From positions 434,001 to 498,000 of the forward strand of contig CAVTTH010000004.1 in assembly GCA_963737545.1 (NCBI GenBank): 64,000 nt of DNA. Reading direction: 5' to 3'. A program made the translations under genes and the position numbers. Shown piece after piece: positions 35,799-44,169 of the stretch. How positions within the stretch are numbered: position 1 is the stretch's first letter; every line of letters begins with the position of its first letter. Below the pieces are notes generated by a model that worked only from the letters and a program-made list of their open reading frames with translations, was not told the origin of the DNA and ran no database searches. This DNA comes from CAVTTH01 sp963737545 (GTDB lineage: Bacteria; Verrucomicrobiota; Verrucomicrobiia; Chthoniobacterales; UBA10450).

Positions 35799-36662
35799 AT
35801 GGCTGCTGAAGAAACAACTGAGGCATGGTTAGAGGTGTCGGATCAACGTTCTGTCCTCTTCGAGGAAATTGTTCAGTCGGAAGATCTGCAAAGAGCACAG
35901 TCATCCTTGATTCTCCCAAAGTTTCACGACGCCACGCAATCATCAATATCCAGAACATTGGCGAGTTTTGGCTGATTGATTTAGGAAGTAGTAACGGAAC
36001 TTTCTTGAATAAGCGTCGGCTGCATCAACCAGCTCGACTAAACGATCAGGATAAGATTGTGATCGGCGACACCGTTCTCCTCTTTCGACAGCCTGAAGAA
36101 ATTACAGATGACTATCGTTCAACGTTAGCGGAACGAACAATTCGGGAGATCAAACACCACCCGTGCTGGCTGCTCGTTGCTGACATCGAGAATTTCACGC
36201 CAATGAGTCGTGCTTTGGAAAGCGATAGACTTGCCATGCTCATCGGCGGGTGGGTTTCCGCATGTAAGCAGATTCTCGAGGAGCATTCTGGCATGATCGA
36301 CAAGTACTTGGGCGACGGCTTTTTGGCTTATTGGCGTGACGGGGAGGGCACGTCGAAGCATGTGGCGAACGTGATCGAACTGTTCAAGCAAGCCCAGTCA
36401 CAAAATCATCCGCGGTTTAGGATCGCGTTACACCTTGGACCGGTGGCGATCGGTGGCATTCCGTCGATGGGAGAGGAAAGTTTGATGGGAAAGGATGTGA
36501 ATTTTGTTTTTCGAATCGGAAAAGCTCGCTGGCTCGCTAGGGATACCAATTCTAACGAGTGCCGAAGCCAACGGCAAACTGGGTACGCTTATCTCTGCTG
36601 AATCGGTTGGCAGCCATGAACTCAAAGGCTTCGATGGTAAACACCAGTTTTTCCGCTGTTGA
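35799..36662 (+). pseudogene. FHA domain - class III cyclase, frameshifted twice
   Basis: The start 'MAAEETTEAWLEV' is followed, after a frame change near 35840, by an FHA domain ('GNCSVGRSAKSTVILDSPKV', 'SRRHA', 'LIDLGSSNGTFLNKRRL') that would bind phosphothreonine. A class III cyclase domain follows ('LVADIENFTPMSRALES', 'MIDKYLGDGFLAYW'). Near 36515 the frame changes again, and 'LAGSLGIPILTSAEANGKLG' and 'SHELKGFDGKHQFFRC' finish the protein at 36662. Removing one C turns 'FRIGKA' into the expected 'FRMEKLAG'. The gene converges with the Ser/Thr kinase gene 41 bp away. Confidence 0.75.
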
Positions 36663-36703
36663 CGGTTTGTGCGGAGCGATGGACAAACTCACTTGGAACT
36701 TCC

Positions 36704-38436
36704 TTACTGCTCGGTGAACGGCGGCGGGAAAAGATCGAACAGTTTATTTGGGACGGCGCGAACGGCTTGCAACTGGTCGGCGTAATAAACCCGCACAATG
36801 TAGCCGAGAAATTTTCGTTGCTCCGCGGGGGTAGTTTTCGTTTTGCTCCGCACGTATCTAACTGCGAGAACCTCCGGGTTGGTATCCTTCCAGTCATGAT
36901 GTGGCGTTAGCCATTCATAGCTGATATCCGCGTCGCTCAGTTTGATGTTTTTTGCGTCCACCATATCGTAAAAGAAAACCTGAATTTTCACCTTCATGTG
37001 ATCGATCGGTGTGTTTGGACGCGCCTTCACGCTCACCTTCAAGACGAGATGGGTGTCGACATCCAGATCATGAACCTCCTTCAGCGCCACCTCCGAGATG
37101 CCAAATGTCGATCCGTCTGGAATAGGTTCCGAATCCGGATCAGTTGAAGGCGTTTGCTCCCACGCTTCGGAATGCGAATCAGTTGAGAGCATCTGCTCGC
37201 GCAATTTTTGTGCGTAATTGGCGAAATCCTCGTTGCTCTTGTATGGCGCGGGGCTCTTCATCGTTGGGCTAACGTTTGTAGCAGGCTGAACCGACGGACG
37301 AGGCGTCGACAGGTTCGGGGATTCCTCTTTGGTTGGCTGATTCGTTACGGCTTTTTTTGCGGCGTAGATGCCAAAATACCATAGCGCTGTCGCTCCAAGT
37401 AACGCCGAGATAGCGACCACTATCCCAATAGTGAGACGTCTCCGCCATCGCACACTGCTAGCAATGGTCCCGAGTTGAGGAAGCGGACTAGTGAGAGGTA
37501 TCTCCTTATCTTGTTCATTGAAGTCCCCACCTTCGGAAATCTTGCTCGGGCGAGACCAAGCCGCTGTGCGACTTCTTCCGCACTCTGTGGTCGCTGACCA
37601 GGATTTTTGGCGAGACAAGCAGCAATTGTTTGCTCCCATGTTGCGGGAATTTCTATGTCTCCGCCGATGTCCAATTCTTGTCGGCGCAGCGTCAGTGACG
37701 GTGGTATTCTCTCCCGAATTTGGCGATCGATTTGTCCGCGATAGAACGGCGGTTTGCTGGCAAGCAGCTCGTACAGGGTTGCACCGAATGAGTAGATATC
37801 GTCGAGGTGGGACGGTTTCTCACCTTCGAGCTGCTGTGGACTCATGTAGAGGAGCGTGCCCGTCGTGTGGCGCGCCATCGTTAGCATGCTTGCGGAGTCG
37901 CTGAGACTCCGCGCGATTCCGAAGTCAGTGATTTTCAGAATCCCTTTGGAATTCACCATCAAATTCGAAGGCTTGAGGTCGCAGTGCACTACGCGCGCAT
38001 GCACATGCGCATACTCCATTGCTTCACAGCATTGGCTTACCCAAGTTTCCAGGTCGGCTGACTGAAACACTTTGTATTCGTTTTCCACACGTAAAGCCGA
38101 AAGCGTGTCTCCATCGACGTTATCCTCCATTGAGATACACGCAGACCGCGCGTCCTGCACAAGGTCGTAAATCCGGACGATATTTTTGTGAGTGAGATCA
38201 AGGCTGCGCTTTGTCTCTCGTTTGAGATCGCTGAGCACGGCGCGATCGTGAATGATCAAGTCTGGAAGGAACTTGAGCGCGACGTCACGTTCCAATTGAT
38301 CATCACGCGCGAGCCAAACGACACCCATCCCGCCACGGCCCAAAATTCTTGTCAGGACTTACCGGTCAATAGCTTCTCGCCTATCGAGAACTGCCGCCAC
38401 GTCACGTCTCGCCCATCGCTCGAGGCCTCGTCGCTC
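36704..38436 (-). pseudogene. membrane Ser/Thr protein kinase with extracytoplasmic domain, frameshifted
   Basis: The kinase domain shows the Gly loop 'ILGRGGMGVVWLARD', Lys in 'DVALKFLP', the catalytic loop 'VVHCDLKPSNLM' and 'ITDFGIA'. After a frame change near 37555 come a membrane helix ('LTIGIVVAISALLGATALWY') and a C-terminal domain shared with the TPR protein at 38618 ('GSTFGISEVALKEV', 'VKIQVFFYDM', 'YEWLTPHHDW'). A second break near 38360 separates the N-terminal 'DVTWRQFSIGEKLLTG' from 'VLTRILGRGG'. The GTG at 38436 is a tentative start. It would phosphorylate cytoplasmic partners, possibly for the neighbouring FHA-cyclase. Confidence 0.75.
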
Positions 38437-38617
38437 ACACGGGCATCGTAGTAGGCAACAAAACCTGATAAAGCACAAAGACAGCCGCACTCCGACCTTC
38501 ATGCGCTGCCAAGTGATCGTGAAGCCCCTTAACCGCGAGAAGTTTTCCGCGCAAACGTGCACGCCAGCTAGGAGATCCTTCTCCGTCTGCCTGTCAGAAC
38601 GGCAACGACCTCACCGT

Positions 38618-39808
38618 TTAGCAGACGTTGGATATTTGCATTACTGCTGCGGGTGACGGCGCGGTAAACGGCGGCGGAAAAAGATTCAACAGCTTGTTCG
38701 GGTCGGCCCGGACCGCTTGCAGTTGATCTTTGTAATAAACACGCACGATGTAGCCGAGATATTTGCGCTGGCCGCCGACATCGACCGGTCCTTCGGCCGG
38801 TGGTGCGTCGCTTCGCGAACGGCTCTTTTTCCCAGAAGGTGATGGAGTCACGGCAGCGGCAGCCGCGGATAAGGCGGCTTCCGAAGAGAGCGCGTCTTTC
38901 TTCGCTCGCAAATAAGTGACAGCCAGTATCTCCGGATTCGTGCTCGACCAATTGTGATCCGGGGTAAGCCATTCGTAACTCACGTCGGCATCGGTCAACA
39001 CGACGCGGTCGTTATCCAGCATGTCGTAAAAGAAGACCTGAATTTTCACCTTCGTGTAATCGAACGACGTGTTGGGTCGAGCCTTCACTCCAACCTTTAG
39101 GACGAGGTGCGTTTCCGCATCCGGGTCGATGGTTCGCACCGGTGTCGCCTCGGTAATACCGAACGTGGAACCCTCAGAAATTCCGTCGATCTCGGCCATC
39201 GGAGTCGCGGTATCCGTCGGCGAGGCGCCGGTGGCCGTAGTCCCCGGTGTGCTGCTTACCGGCACCCCGAATTTCAATTTCAAATCGGCCAGATCGTAAA
39301 GAAGACCGGCCGATGGTCCGATTTCCTGAACCCGGCGCCACGTCTCGTTCGAGCGATCGAACGATTGCATCGACTCATAGGTCTTGGCCATTTCGGCGAG
39401 CACCGTCGCATTCTTCGGTTCCTGTTGCGCTGCTTCCTGCATCCGTGCGAGGGCGTTCGTCGTATCTCCCCGATCGCGAAGGGCCCTGGCTTCGCCGAGC
39501 AAACGTTCCGCCGCGGAAACCGTAGCAATGCTGGTGGGTGGCTGCGTCAGCGAATTCGAATTAACCGGCGGAGTTGTAGTTTCATGCGCTTCGGTGGCAG
39601 CAGCTGATGGACTCGGCGTCGCGCCGGCTGGTTTCGCGACCGATGCGGTGACACTCGGAGTCGCCGCGCTCTTGCCGGCACGCGCGCTTCCGACGTAATG
39701 GAATGCAACGGCAAAGAGCTGCGCCGCTCCGAACAAAGCCAGGATCGTCCAGGCAGTCGCGACCGTTTTGTCCGAACGCAGGGGAGATGGGAAAAGGCCG
39801 GCTTGCAT
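38618..39808 (-). CDS. membrane TPR protein with the kinase-associated C-terminal domain
   Basis: The ATG at 39808 (MQAGLFPSPLRSDK) gives 396 residues. A single membrane helix ('ATAWTILALFGAAQLFAVAF') precedes an Ala/Thr/Pro-rich linker, about two TPRs ('DTTNALARMQEAAQQEPKNA') and a roughly 170-residue C-terminal domain ('GSTFGITEATPVRTIDPDAE', 'KIQVFFYDMLDNDRVVLTDA', 'RKYLGYIVRVYYKDQLQAV') ending 'NKLLNLFPPPFTAPS'. The same domain closes the kinase upstream. I know no name for it. The gene runs in the same direction as the kinase. Confidence 0.7.
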   Translation of the reverse strand: MQAGLFPSPLRSDKTVATAWTILALFGAAQLFAVAFHYVGSARAGKSAATPSVTASVAKPAGATPSPSAAATEAHETTTPPVNSNSLTQPPTSIATVSAAERLLGEARALRDRGDTTNALARMQEAAQQEPKNATVLAEMAKTYESMQSFDRSNETWRRVQEIGPSAGLLYDLADLKLKFGVPVSSTPGTTATGASPTDTATPMAEIDGISEGSTFGITEATPVRTIDPDAETHLVLKVGVKARPNTSFDYTKVKIQVFFYDMLDNDRVVLTDADVSYEWLTPDHNWSSTNPEILAVTYLRAKKDALSSEAALSAAAAAVTPSPSGKKSRSRSDAPPAEGPVDVGGQRKYLGYIVRVYYKDQLQAVRADPNKLLNLFPPPFTAPSPAAVMQISNVC

Positions 39809-39891
39809 GAATTCCAATGGATTCTGTAAACGACGCCCATTCGGGCTGTCAACCGCGAGCCGACGAAACGGCGGCACCTCGGCGCTTCATT

Positions 39892-40362
39892 TCAACGGGA
39901 AATATCGCTCTGACTAAGAATCTTGAATCCTTCACCGAGCAGGACGGAAGTGGCGCATTCCGTGTCGTCCACGTGCAATGCCAGCGCCGCCAGCCCGCGC
40001 GGACGCGTCAGCAACGGATACGTGAAATGAACGTTCACCTCGGCCATGAGAAGCGCGCCGAGCAGTTCGGCCAACTGTGTCGCCACTTCCTGCAGTTCCA
40101 CCACAACCATCTCGCAAACGCCGAACGCAACATCGTGTTCGCGAAAAAGTTGTTCCACCCGCTCCGGGTCGCTCACGATGATGCGCGCGATCGCCGAGTC
40201 GGTCGATTCGGAAATGCTCAGCGCGACGACGTGCGTGTGATGCGCGTGCAACAGCTTCACGATATCGAGCATCGCGCCGACTCTGTTCGGGAGAAAAACG
40301 GAGAATTGCTTGACCAGGGGTCCGTCAAATTTTGAGGTGGTTTCGGGTAAATCGAGAGGCAT
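39892..40362 (-). CDS. tandem ACT domain protein
   Basis: The 156-residue protein has two ACT-like units: 'KQFSVFLPNRVGAMLDIVKL' with 'VVALSISESTDSAIARIIVS', then 'VCEMVVVELQEVATQLAELL' with 'VNVHFTYPLLTRPRGLAALA'. ACT domains bind amino acids and regulate enzymes. No enzyme domain is attached, so it is a stand-alone regulator of unknown target. Confidence 0.85.
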   Translation of the reverse strand: MPLDLPETTSKFDGPLVKQFSVFLPNRVGAMLDIVKLLHAHHTHVVALSISESTDSAIARIIVSDPERVEQLFREHDVAFGVCEMVVVELQEVATQLAELLGALLMAEVNVHFTYPLLTRPRGLAALALHVDDTECATSVLLGEGFKILSQSDISR

Positions 40363-40454
40363 GAGTGGCCGGGCCGGACTATGTCATCGCCGGAGTATCG
40401 ATTGCAAACGAATACTGGCTCCGACCCCTGAGACGGCGGCCCACATCCTGTTGC

Positions 40455-40576
40455 TGTCATCCCGAGCCGCGAGAGACGGCGAGGGACCTCCCACAGACAG
40501 TTTCGCGTTTCAAGCATGAGGAAACTACAAATTGCAATTGCGAGGTTCCTCGGCGTCTCCGCGCTTCGCGATGACA
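40455..40576. repeat. inverted repeat upstream of lysS (TGTCATCC class)
   Basis: The left arm is TGTCATCCCGAGCC with GGCGAGGGACCTC; the right arm is its diverged complement (GAGGTTCCTCGGC ... CGCGATGACA). It is the same class as the repeat downstream of lysS but more degenerate. Confidence 0.6.
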
Positions 40577-40627
40577 ACCGATTTGCCCTGTTCATTTCCA
40601 ACCATCGCTTTAAACTCGGCGCCGGAG

Positions 40628-42190
40628 ATGGAAGATGAAAATAGCCTGATCACCCAGCGGCGTGAAAAACTGGAAGCGTTGCGCGTGAAGGGCGTCGCGC
40701 CATTTGGTGCCGCATTCGAGACAGCGGGCTCAATCGCCGACGTACGAGAGCAGTTTGCCGAAGGCAAAGCGCTGCGCGCGGCCGGGCGAATCACGGCGCA
40801 TCGCGATATGGGCAAGAGCCACTTCGTCGATCTGCGTGACGCCACTGGCCGCATCCAGATTTACATCCACGCGAAAGAAGTCGGCCCGGACATGATCGAG
40901 ATTTTCAACTTGCTCGACCTTGGCGACTTCATCGGCGTCGAAGGGACCTGTTTTCTGACCAAGACCGGCGAGCAAACTTTGAAGGTTCACTCCTTTCAAG
41001 TGCTGGCCAAATCACTGCGACCGCTTCCCGAGAAATGGCATGGCTTGCAGGATGTGGAAGCGCGCTATCGCCAGCGCTATCTCGATCTCCTGACGAACGA
41101 ACAATCGAGAAGCGTCTTCGAAAAACGTATCGTAATAATGCGCGAGATCCGCCGGTTCATGGAAGATCGCGGCTTCCTCGAAGTGGAAACGCCGATGTTG
41201 CAAACGGTCGCGGGCGGCGCGGCCGCGGAGCCGTTTCGCACGCATCACAAGGCGCTGGGGCTCGATCTTTATCTGCGCATTGCACCGGAACTTTACTTGA
41301 AGCGACTGCTTGTCGGAGGCTGCAACAAGGTTTTTGAGTTGAATCGCAATTTCCGGAACGAAGGAATCTCGAGAAAACACAATCCTGAGTTCACCATGCT
41401 CGAGGCCTATTGGGCCTACGCCGATTTCGAGAAGATTGCGGACCTGGTCGAAGAGCTCATCTGCCATTTGGCGCAGACATTGGAGGGACGCGCTCCGTCG
41501 CGTCCGGAAGCGAGGGAGGGCGAGGCTCCCGCCGAGCCGAAAGACACCGACGGCTCACCGGGAGGTTCGCCCTCCCGGGAAAGAGGGACGAGACAGAGCC
41601 CGTCGCTCCAGATTGAACACAAGGACGCCGACGGAAATGTCACGCGCACGATCAATCTCACCCGACCATGGCGACGGGCGCGTTACCGCGATCTGATTCA
41701 CGATATTGATCCGCACTGGTTCGATTATTCGAGCGAAAAGCGACGCGAGCGCTGTGTCGAATTGGGGGTCGAGATCAACCCGCGCATGGCCGATTACGAA
41801 GTGACGCAGCAGATTTTTGAGAAATTGGTCGAAGAGAAAACCTTTGATCCGCTCTTCGTCACCCATTGTCCGAAAGAGCTGGTCCCGCTGGCGAAACAAA
41901 ATATCGAGGATGATTCGCTCGTCGATGTTTACGAACTCATCATCAACGGCCAGGAAATTTCACCGGGCTACACCGAGTTGAATGATCCGCTCGTGCAACG
42001 TCAACGCCTGATCGACCAGGCGGGCGAAGAGACGCAGAGTCTCGATGAAGAGTTCCTCCTCGCGCTCGAGCACGGCATGCCGCCGGCAGGTGGCTTCGGC
42101 CTCGGGATCGATCGCCTAACGATGTTGTTGACCGGCGCCGAATCGATTCGCGACGTGATTCTGTTCCCGCTGTTGAGGCCAAAAAAGTAG
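40628..42190 (+). CDS. lysS: lysyl-tRNA synthetase, class II
   Basis: The ATG at 40628 (MEDENSLITQRREKLEAL) gives 520 residues. The N-terminal OB-fold anticodon-binding domain ('GRITAHRDMGKSHFVDLRD') is followed by the class II catalytic core: motif 1 near 'RRFMEDRGFLEVETPMLQ', motif 2 'ELNRNFRNEGISRKHNPEFT' and motif 3 'PAGGFGLGIDRLTMLLTG'. The enzyme charges tRNA-Lys. Between 'ICHLAQTLEG' and 'LQIEHKDADGNV' (about residues 285-328) about 40 extra residues are encoded by REP-like palindromes (41482-41609). Core motifs are untouched, so the enzyme is probably active. Confidence 0.96.
   Translation: MEDENSLITQRREKLEALRVKGVAPFGAAFETAGSIADVREQFAEGKALRAAGRITAHRDMGKSHFVDLRDATGRIQIYIHAKEVGPDMIEIFNLLDLGDFIGVEGTCFLTKTGEQTLKVHSFQVLAKSLRPLPEKWHGLQDVEARYRQRYLDLLTNEQSRSVFEKRIVIMREIRRFMEDRGFLEVETPMLQTVAGGAAAEPFRTHHKALGLDLYLRIAPELYLKRLLVGGCNKVFELNRNFRNEGISRKHNPEFTMLEAYWAYADFEKIADLVEELICHLAQTLEGRAPSRPEAREGEAPAEPKDTDGSPGGSPSRERGTRQSPSLQIEHKDADGNVTRTINLTRPWRRARYRDLIHDIDPHWFDYSSEKRRERCVELGVEINPRMADYEVTQQIFEKLVEEKTFDPLFVTHCPKELVPLAKQNIEDDSLVDVYELIINGQEISPGYTELNDPLVQRQRLIDQAGEETQSLDEEFLLALEHGMPPAGGFGLGIDRLTMLLTGAESIRDVILFPLLRPKK
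41482..41609. repeat. nested REPIN-like palindromes inside lysS, in frame
   Basis: Two REP pairs are nested. The outer left unit is GGAG plus the hairpin GGACGCG/CGCGTCC; the outer right unit, on the other strand, is GGAG with a diverged hairpin. The inner pair is GGAGGGCGAGGCTCCC facing GGGAGGTTCGCCCTCC. The whole is read through without a stop, giving 'GRAPSRPEAREGEAPAEP' and 'KDTDGSPGGSPSRERGTRQS'. The GGAG heads fit REP units used by RAYTs. Confidence 0.8.
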
Positions 42191-42222
42191 AATGACGTCT
42201 CAATCTTCGCGCGCCGCTGTTG

Positions 42223-42330
42223 GTCATCCTGAGCCGCGCAGACGGCGAAGGACCTCACAAGTTACTTGAGCGAATCAAACGATGAAAGCCTTTCGCCTTA
42301 GGAGAGGTCCTTCGCTCCGCTCAGGATGAC
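42223..42330. repeat. inverted repeat downstream of lysS (GTCATCCTGAGC class)
   Basis: The left arm GTCATCCTGAGC...GGCGAAGGACCTC pairs with the right arm GAGGTCCTTCGC...GCTCAGGATGAC. The arms are about 30 bases apiece around a 45-base centre. It could act as a terminator-like structure for lysS or as a mobile repeat. Confidence 0.75.
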
Positions 42331-42355
42331 GGCGTTGTTAGAAACGAAATCTCCC

Positions 42356-42937
42356 TCACACCAAATCGCACGCGTCGGCTGGCATCCAGTGGGCGTCTTT
42401 GCCTTCCCACTTCACGTTGCAACCGATGGGATTGGTGACCGGCTCAGAAACTGGTTTGCCGGCGAGATGATCGTCGAGCGCGCGCTCCAGTTCGTTTGTT
42501 TTTGCTTTCTCGGCCTGGCGTGGATTGTCCACCGCCCGTCCCGTGTAAATCAGTTTGCGATCGCGATCGAAGACATAGAAATGCGGCGTCCGTAGCGCAC
42601 CATACGCGCGCGCGATTTCCTGCGTCGCATCGTGCAAATAAATCCACGGAAATCTCTGCTCGCGCATGCGCTCGACCATGTGAGGAAAATCATCTTCCGC
42701 GTAGGTGTTCGCGCTATTTGAATTGATCGCGACGAAGCGGACGCCTCGCCCGGCATATTTTTCCGCTGCATGACGCGTCGTCTCATCCGAACCGATGACA
42801 TAAGGGCAGTGATTACAGGTGAAGAAGATGACCAACACTGGATCGCCCGCAAAATCCGAGAGCGCATAAGTCTTTCCGTCTGTCGCCGGAAGTCGAAAAT
42901 CCGGCGCGCGATCGCCAATTTGCAAAGTGAAACTCAT
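42356..42937 (-). CDS. thioredoxin-fold peroxiredoxin-like protein
   Basis: The start at 42937 (MSFTLQIGDRAPDFRLPA) gives 193 residues. It is an AhpC/TSA-type thioredoxin fold with the redox pair 'FFTCNHCPYV' and 'VAINSNSANTYAEDDFPHM'. The cis-Pro region is 'LRTPHFYVFDRD'. Such proteins reduce peroxides or disulfides in the cytoplasm. The C-terminal Cys in 'IGCNVKW' and 'ADACDLV' might take part. Confidence 0.88.
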   Translation of the reverse strand: MSFTLQIGDRAPDFRLPATDGKTYALSDFAGDPVLVIFFTCNHCPYVIGSDETTRHAAEKYAGRGVRFVAINSNSANTYAEDDFPHMVERMREQRFPWIYLHDATQEIARAYGALRTPHFYVFDRDRKLIYTGRAVDNPRQAEKAKTNELERALDDHLAGKPVSEPVTNPIGCNVKWEGKDAHWMPADACDLV

Positions 42938-43054
42938 GATCCTTCTACCACTGGATGGAACCGGCTCGGTGTCAAAAACCATTTCGCGCGACCGCAAAGA
43001 ACGCCGAACAACTCCTCGGGCTCGCATCGACCCACCGCCGGCGTGACCAGCTAA

Positions 43055-43195
43055 CTATCGGAGCAACACGAGAAGCAACACGATTAACAGAACTAAGCCG
43101 CCACTCGGGTAATATCCCCAACCAGTGCTGTACGGCCATGTCGGGAGCGCGCCGACCAGTAATAGGATCAGAATAATGAGAAGAATAGTACGCAT
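43055..43195 (-). CDS. DUF3309 small membrane protein
   Basis: The protein has 46 residues, 'MRTILLIILILLLVGALPTW' followed by a Gly/Tyr/Pro-rich turn and a second helix of Leu, Ile and Val. This is the DUF3309 pattern: two short membrane segments and a 'PYSTGWGYYPSGG' centre. It is often seen near stress genes; function unknown. Confidence 0.85.
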   Translation of the reverse strand: MRTILLIILILLLVGALPTWPYSTGWGYYPSGGLVLLIVLLLVLLR

Positions 43196-43364
43196 CGGCT
43201 CGTTTCCTTTTCTACGAATTCGCGCGAGAGAAGCATTCTGCTCGTAGAAATCTTCGCCGCCGCCGCGCGCCGCTCGATTATCTTCCAACATCCAAACGCC
43301 AACCCAGAAGCGATTTTCTTGTGATACTGAAGAAGCCGACTCTTGTTCCGAATCAGATTTTGTT

Positions 43365-43556
43365 ATGCCTGCCAAATCAAAAAAACAGCAGATGGCCGCG
43401 GGAGCTGCGCTGGCAGCAAAGCGCGGGAAACGATCGAAGTCGTCGCTCAAGGGCGCTTCCAAACAGATGGTGCGATCAATGAGCGAAAAACAGTTGCGCG
43501 ATTTTGCGAAAACCAAGCGCAAAAAGTTGCCGACGAAGAAGGACCGCAAAAAATAG
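43365..43556 (+). CDS. DUF3008 small basic protein
   Basis: The 63-residue, highly basic protein starts 'MPAKSKKQQMAAGAALAAKR' and ends 'RKKLPTKKDRKK', as DUF3008 proteins do. It has no catalytic residues. A nucleic-acid-binding or stress role is guessed for this type. It is transcribed away from the DUF3309 gene. Confidence 0.88.
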   Translation: MPAKSKKQQMAAGAALAAKRGKRSKSSLKGASKQMVRSMSEKQLRDFAKTKRKKLPTKKDRKK

Positions 43557-43699
43557 TCTAGGGGCGGGGGCAGAATCGCGCATCCGGGGCATTTTAAGAC
43601 CTGGCACAGCTCCCAGTCAGTCCCGGCCCTTCGACGTTATCCGCGCTTTTCCCTTTGCGGCTCATGTAGTTTTCCGGTTCCGGTGCTATATTGGCGGAC

Positions 43700-44035
43700 A
43701 TGGAAACGCCTCAAATTACCGCCTACCTGAAAACCGTCTGCGGCTGGAGCGCCGGCGTGCGCGCCGTGCTGGCCAAGTACAATCTCAATTACACCGAGAA
43801 AGACATCATCCAGAACCCGGCATTTCGCTGGGAAATGGAAACGAAGAGCGGGCAACCGCTTTCGCCGTGTGTCGAGATTAACGGCAACATGCTCGCCGAC
43901 ATCAGCGGCGAGGAAGTGGAACAGTATCTAATTGAGAACAAACTGGTGCAGCCGAACGATGTCGATGCGGGTGTTCCCACGAATGCTCCTTGTGCAACGG
44001 AACAGCATGAGGCTGCGGTCAAGCTTCGACTCTGA
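43700..44035 (+). CDS. glutaredoxin-family protein
   Basis: The ATG at 43700 (METPQITAYLKTVCGWSAGV) gives 111 residues. The active site is 'TVCGWSAG', a monothiol-like site with one Cys where classical glutaredoxins have CPYC. 'LSPCVEINGNMLADISGEEV' supplies the cis-Pro/GSH-binding part, where 'TVPxVxI' is more common. It is probably a redox or Fe-S related monothiol type. Confidence 0.8.
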   Translation: METPQITAYLKTVCGWSAGVRAVLAKYNLNYTEKDIIQNPAFRWEMETKSGQPLSPCVEINGNMLADISGEEVEQYLIENKLVQPNDVDAGVPTNAPCATEQHEAAVKLRL

Positions 44036-44169
44036 TCGCGCTCGCGGCCTAAGCAACCACAGCTCCCGGTTTAGCTGGGCTCATCCACGCTCGTCGCGAC
44101 GGAGTACCGTGATTGCATCGACGAACTTTCCTCCGAACCGATCCCACCCTAGGTTGTCTTCTACTTCGG

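Noticed and set aside
38359..38562. Separate small gene upstream of the kinase
   Set aside because: The reading is low in protein-like features, and the neighbouring frame gives a more typical kinase N-terminus.
43045..43062. Solo copy of the RAYT element end near the DUF3309 stop (shared GCTAACTATCG)
   Set aside because: Only 11 bases match, and there is no further similarity on either side.
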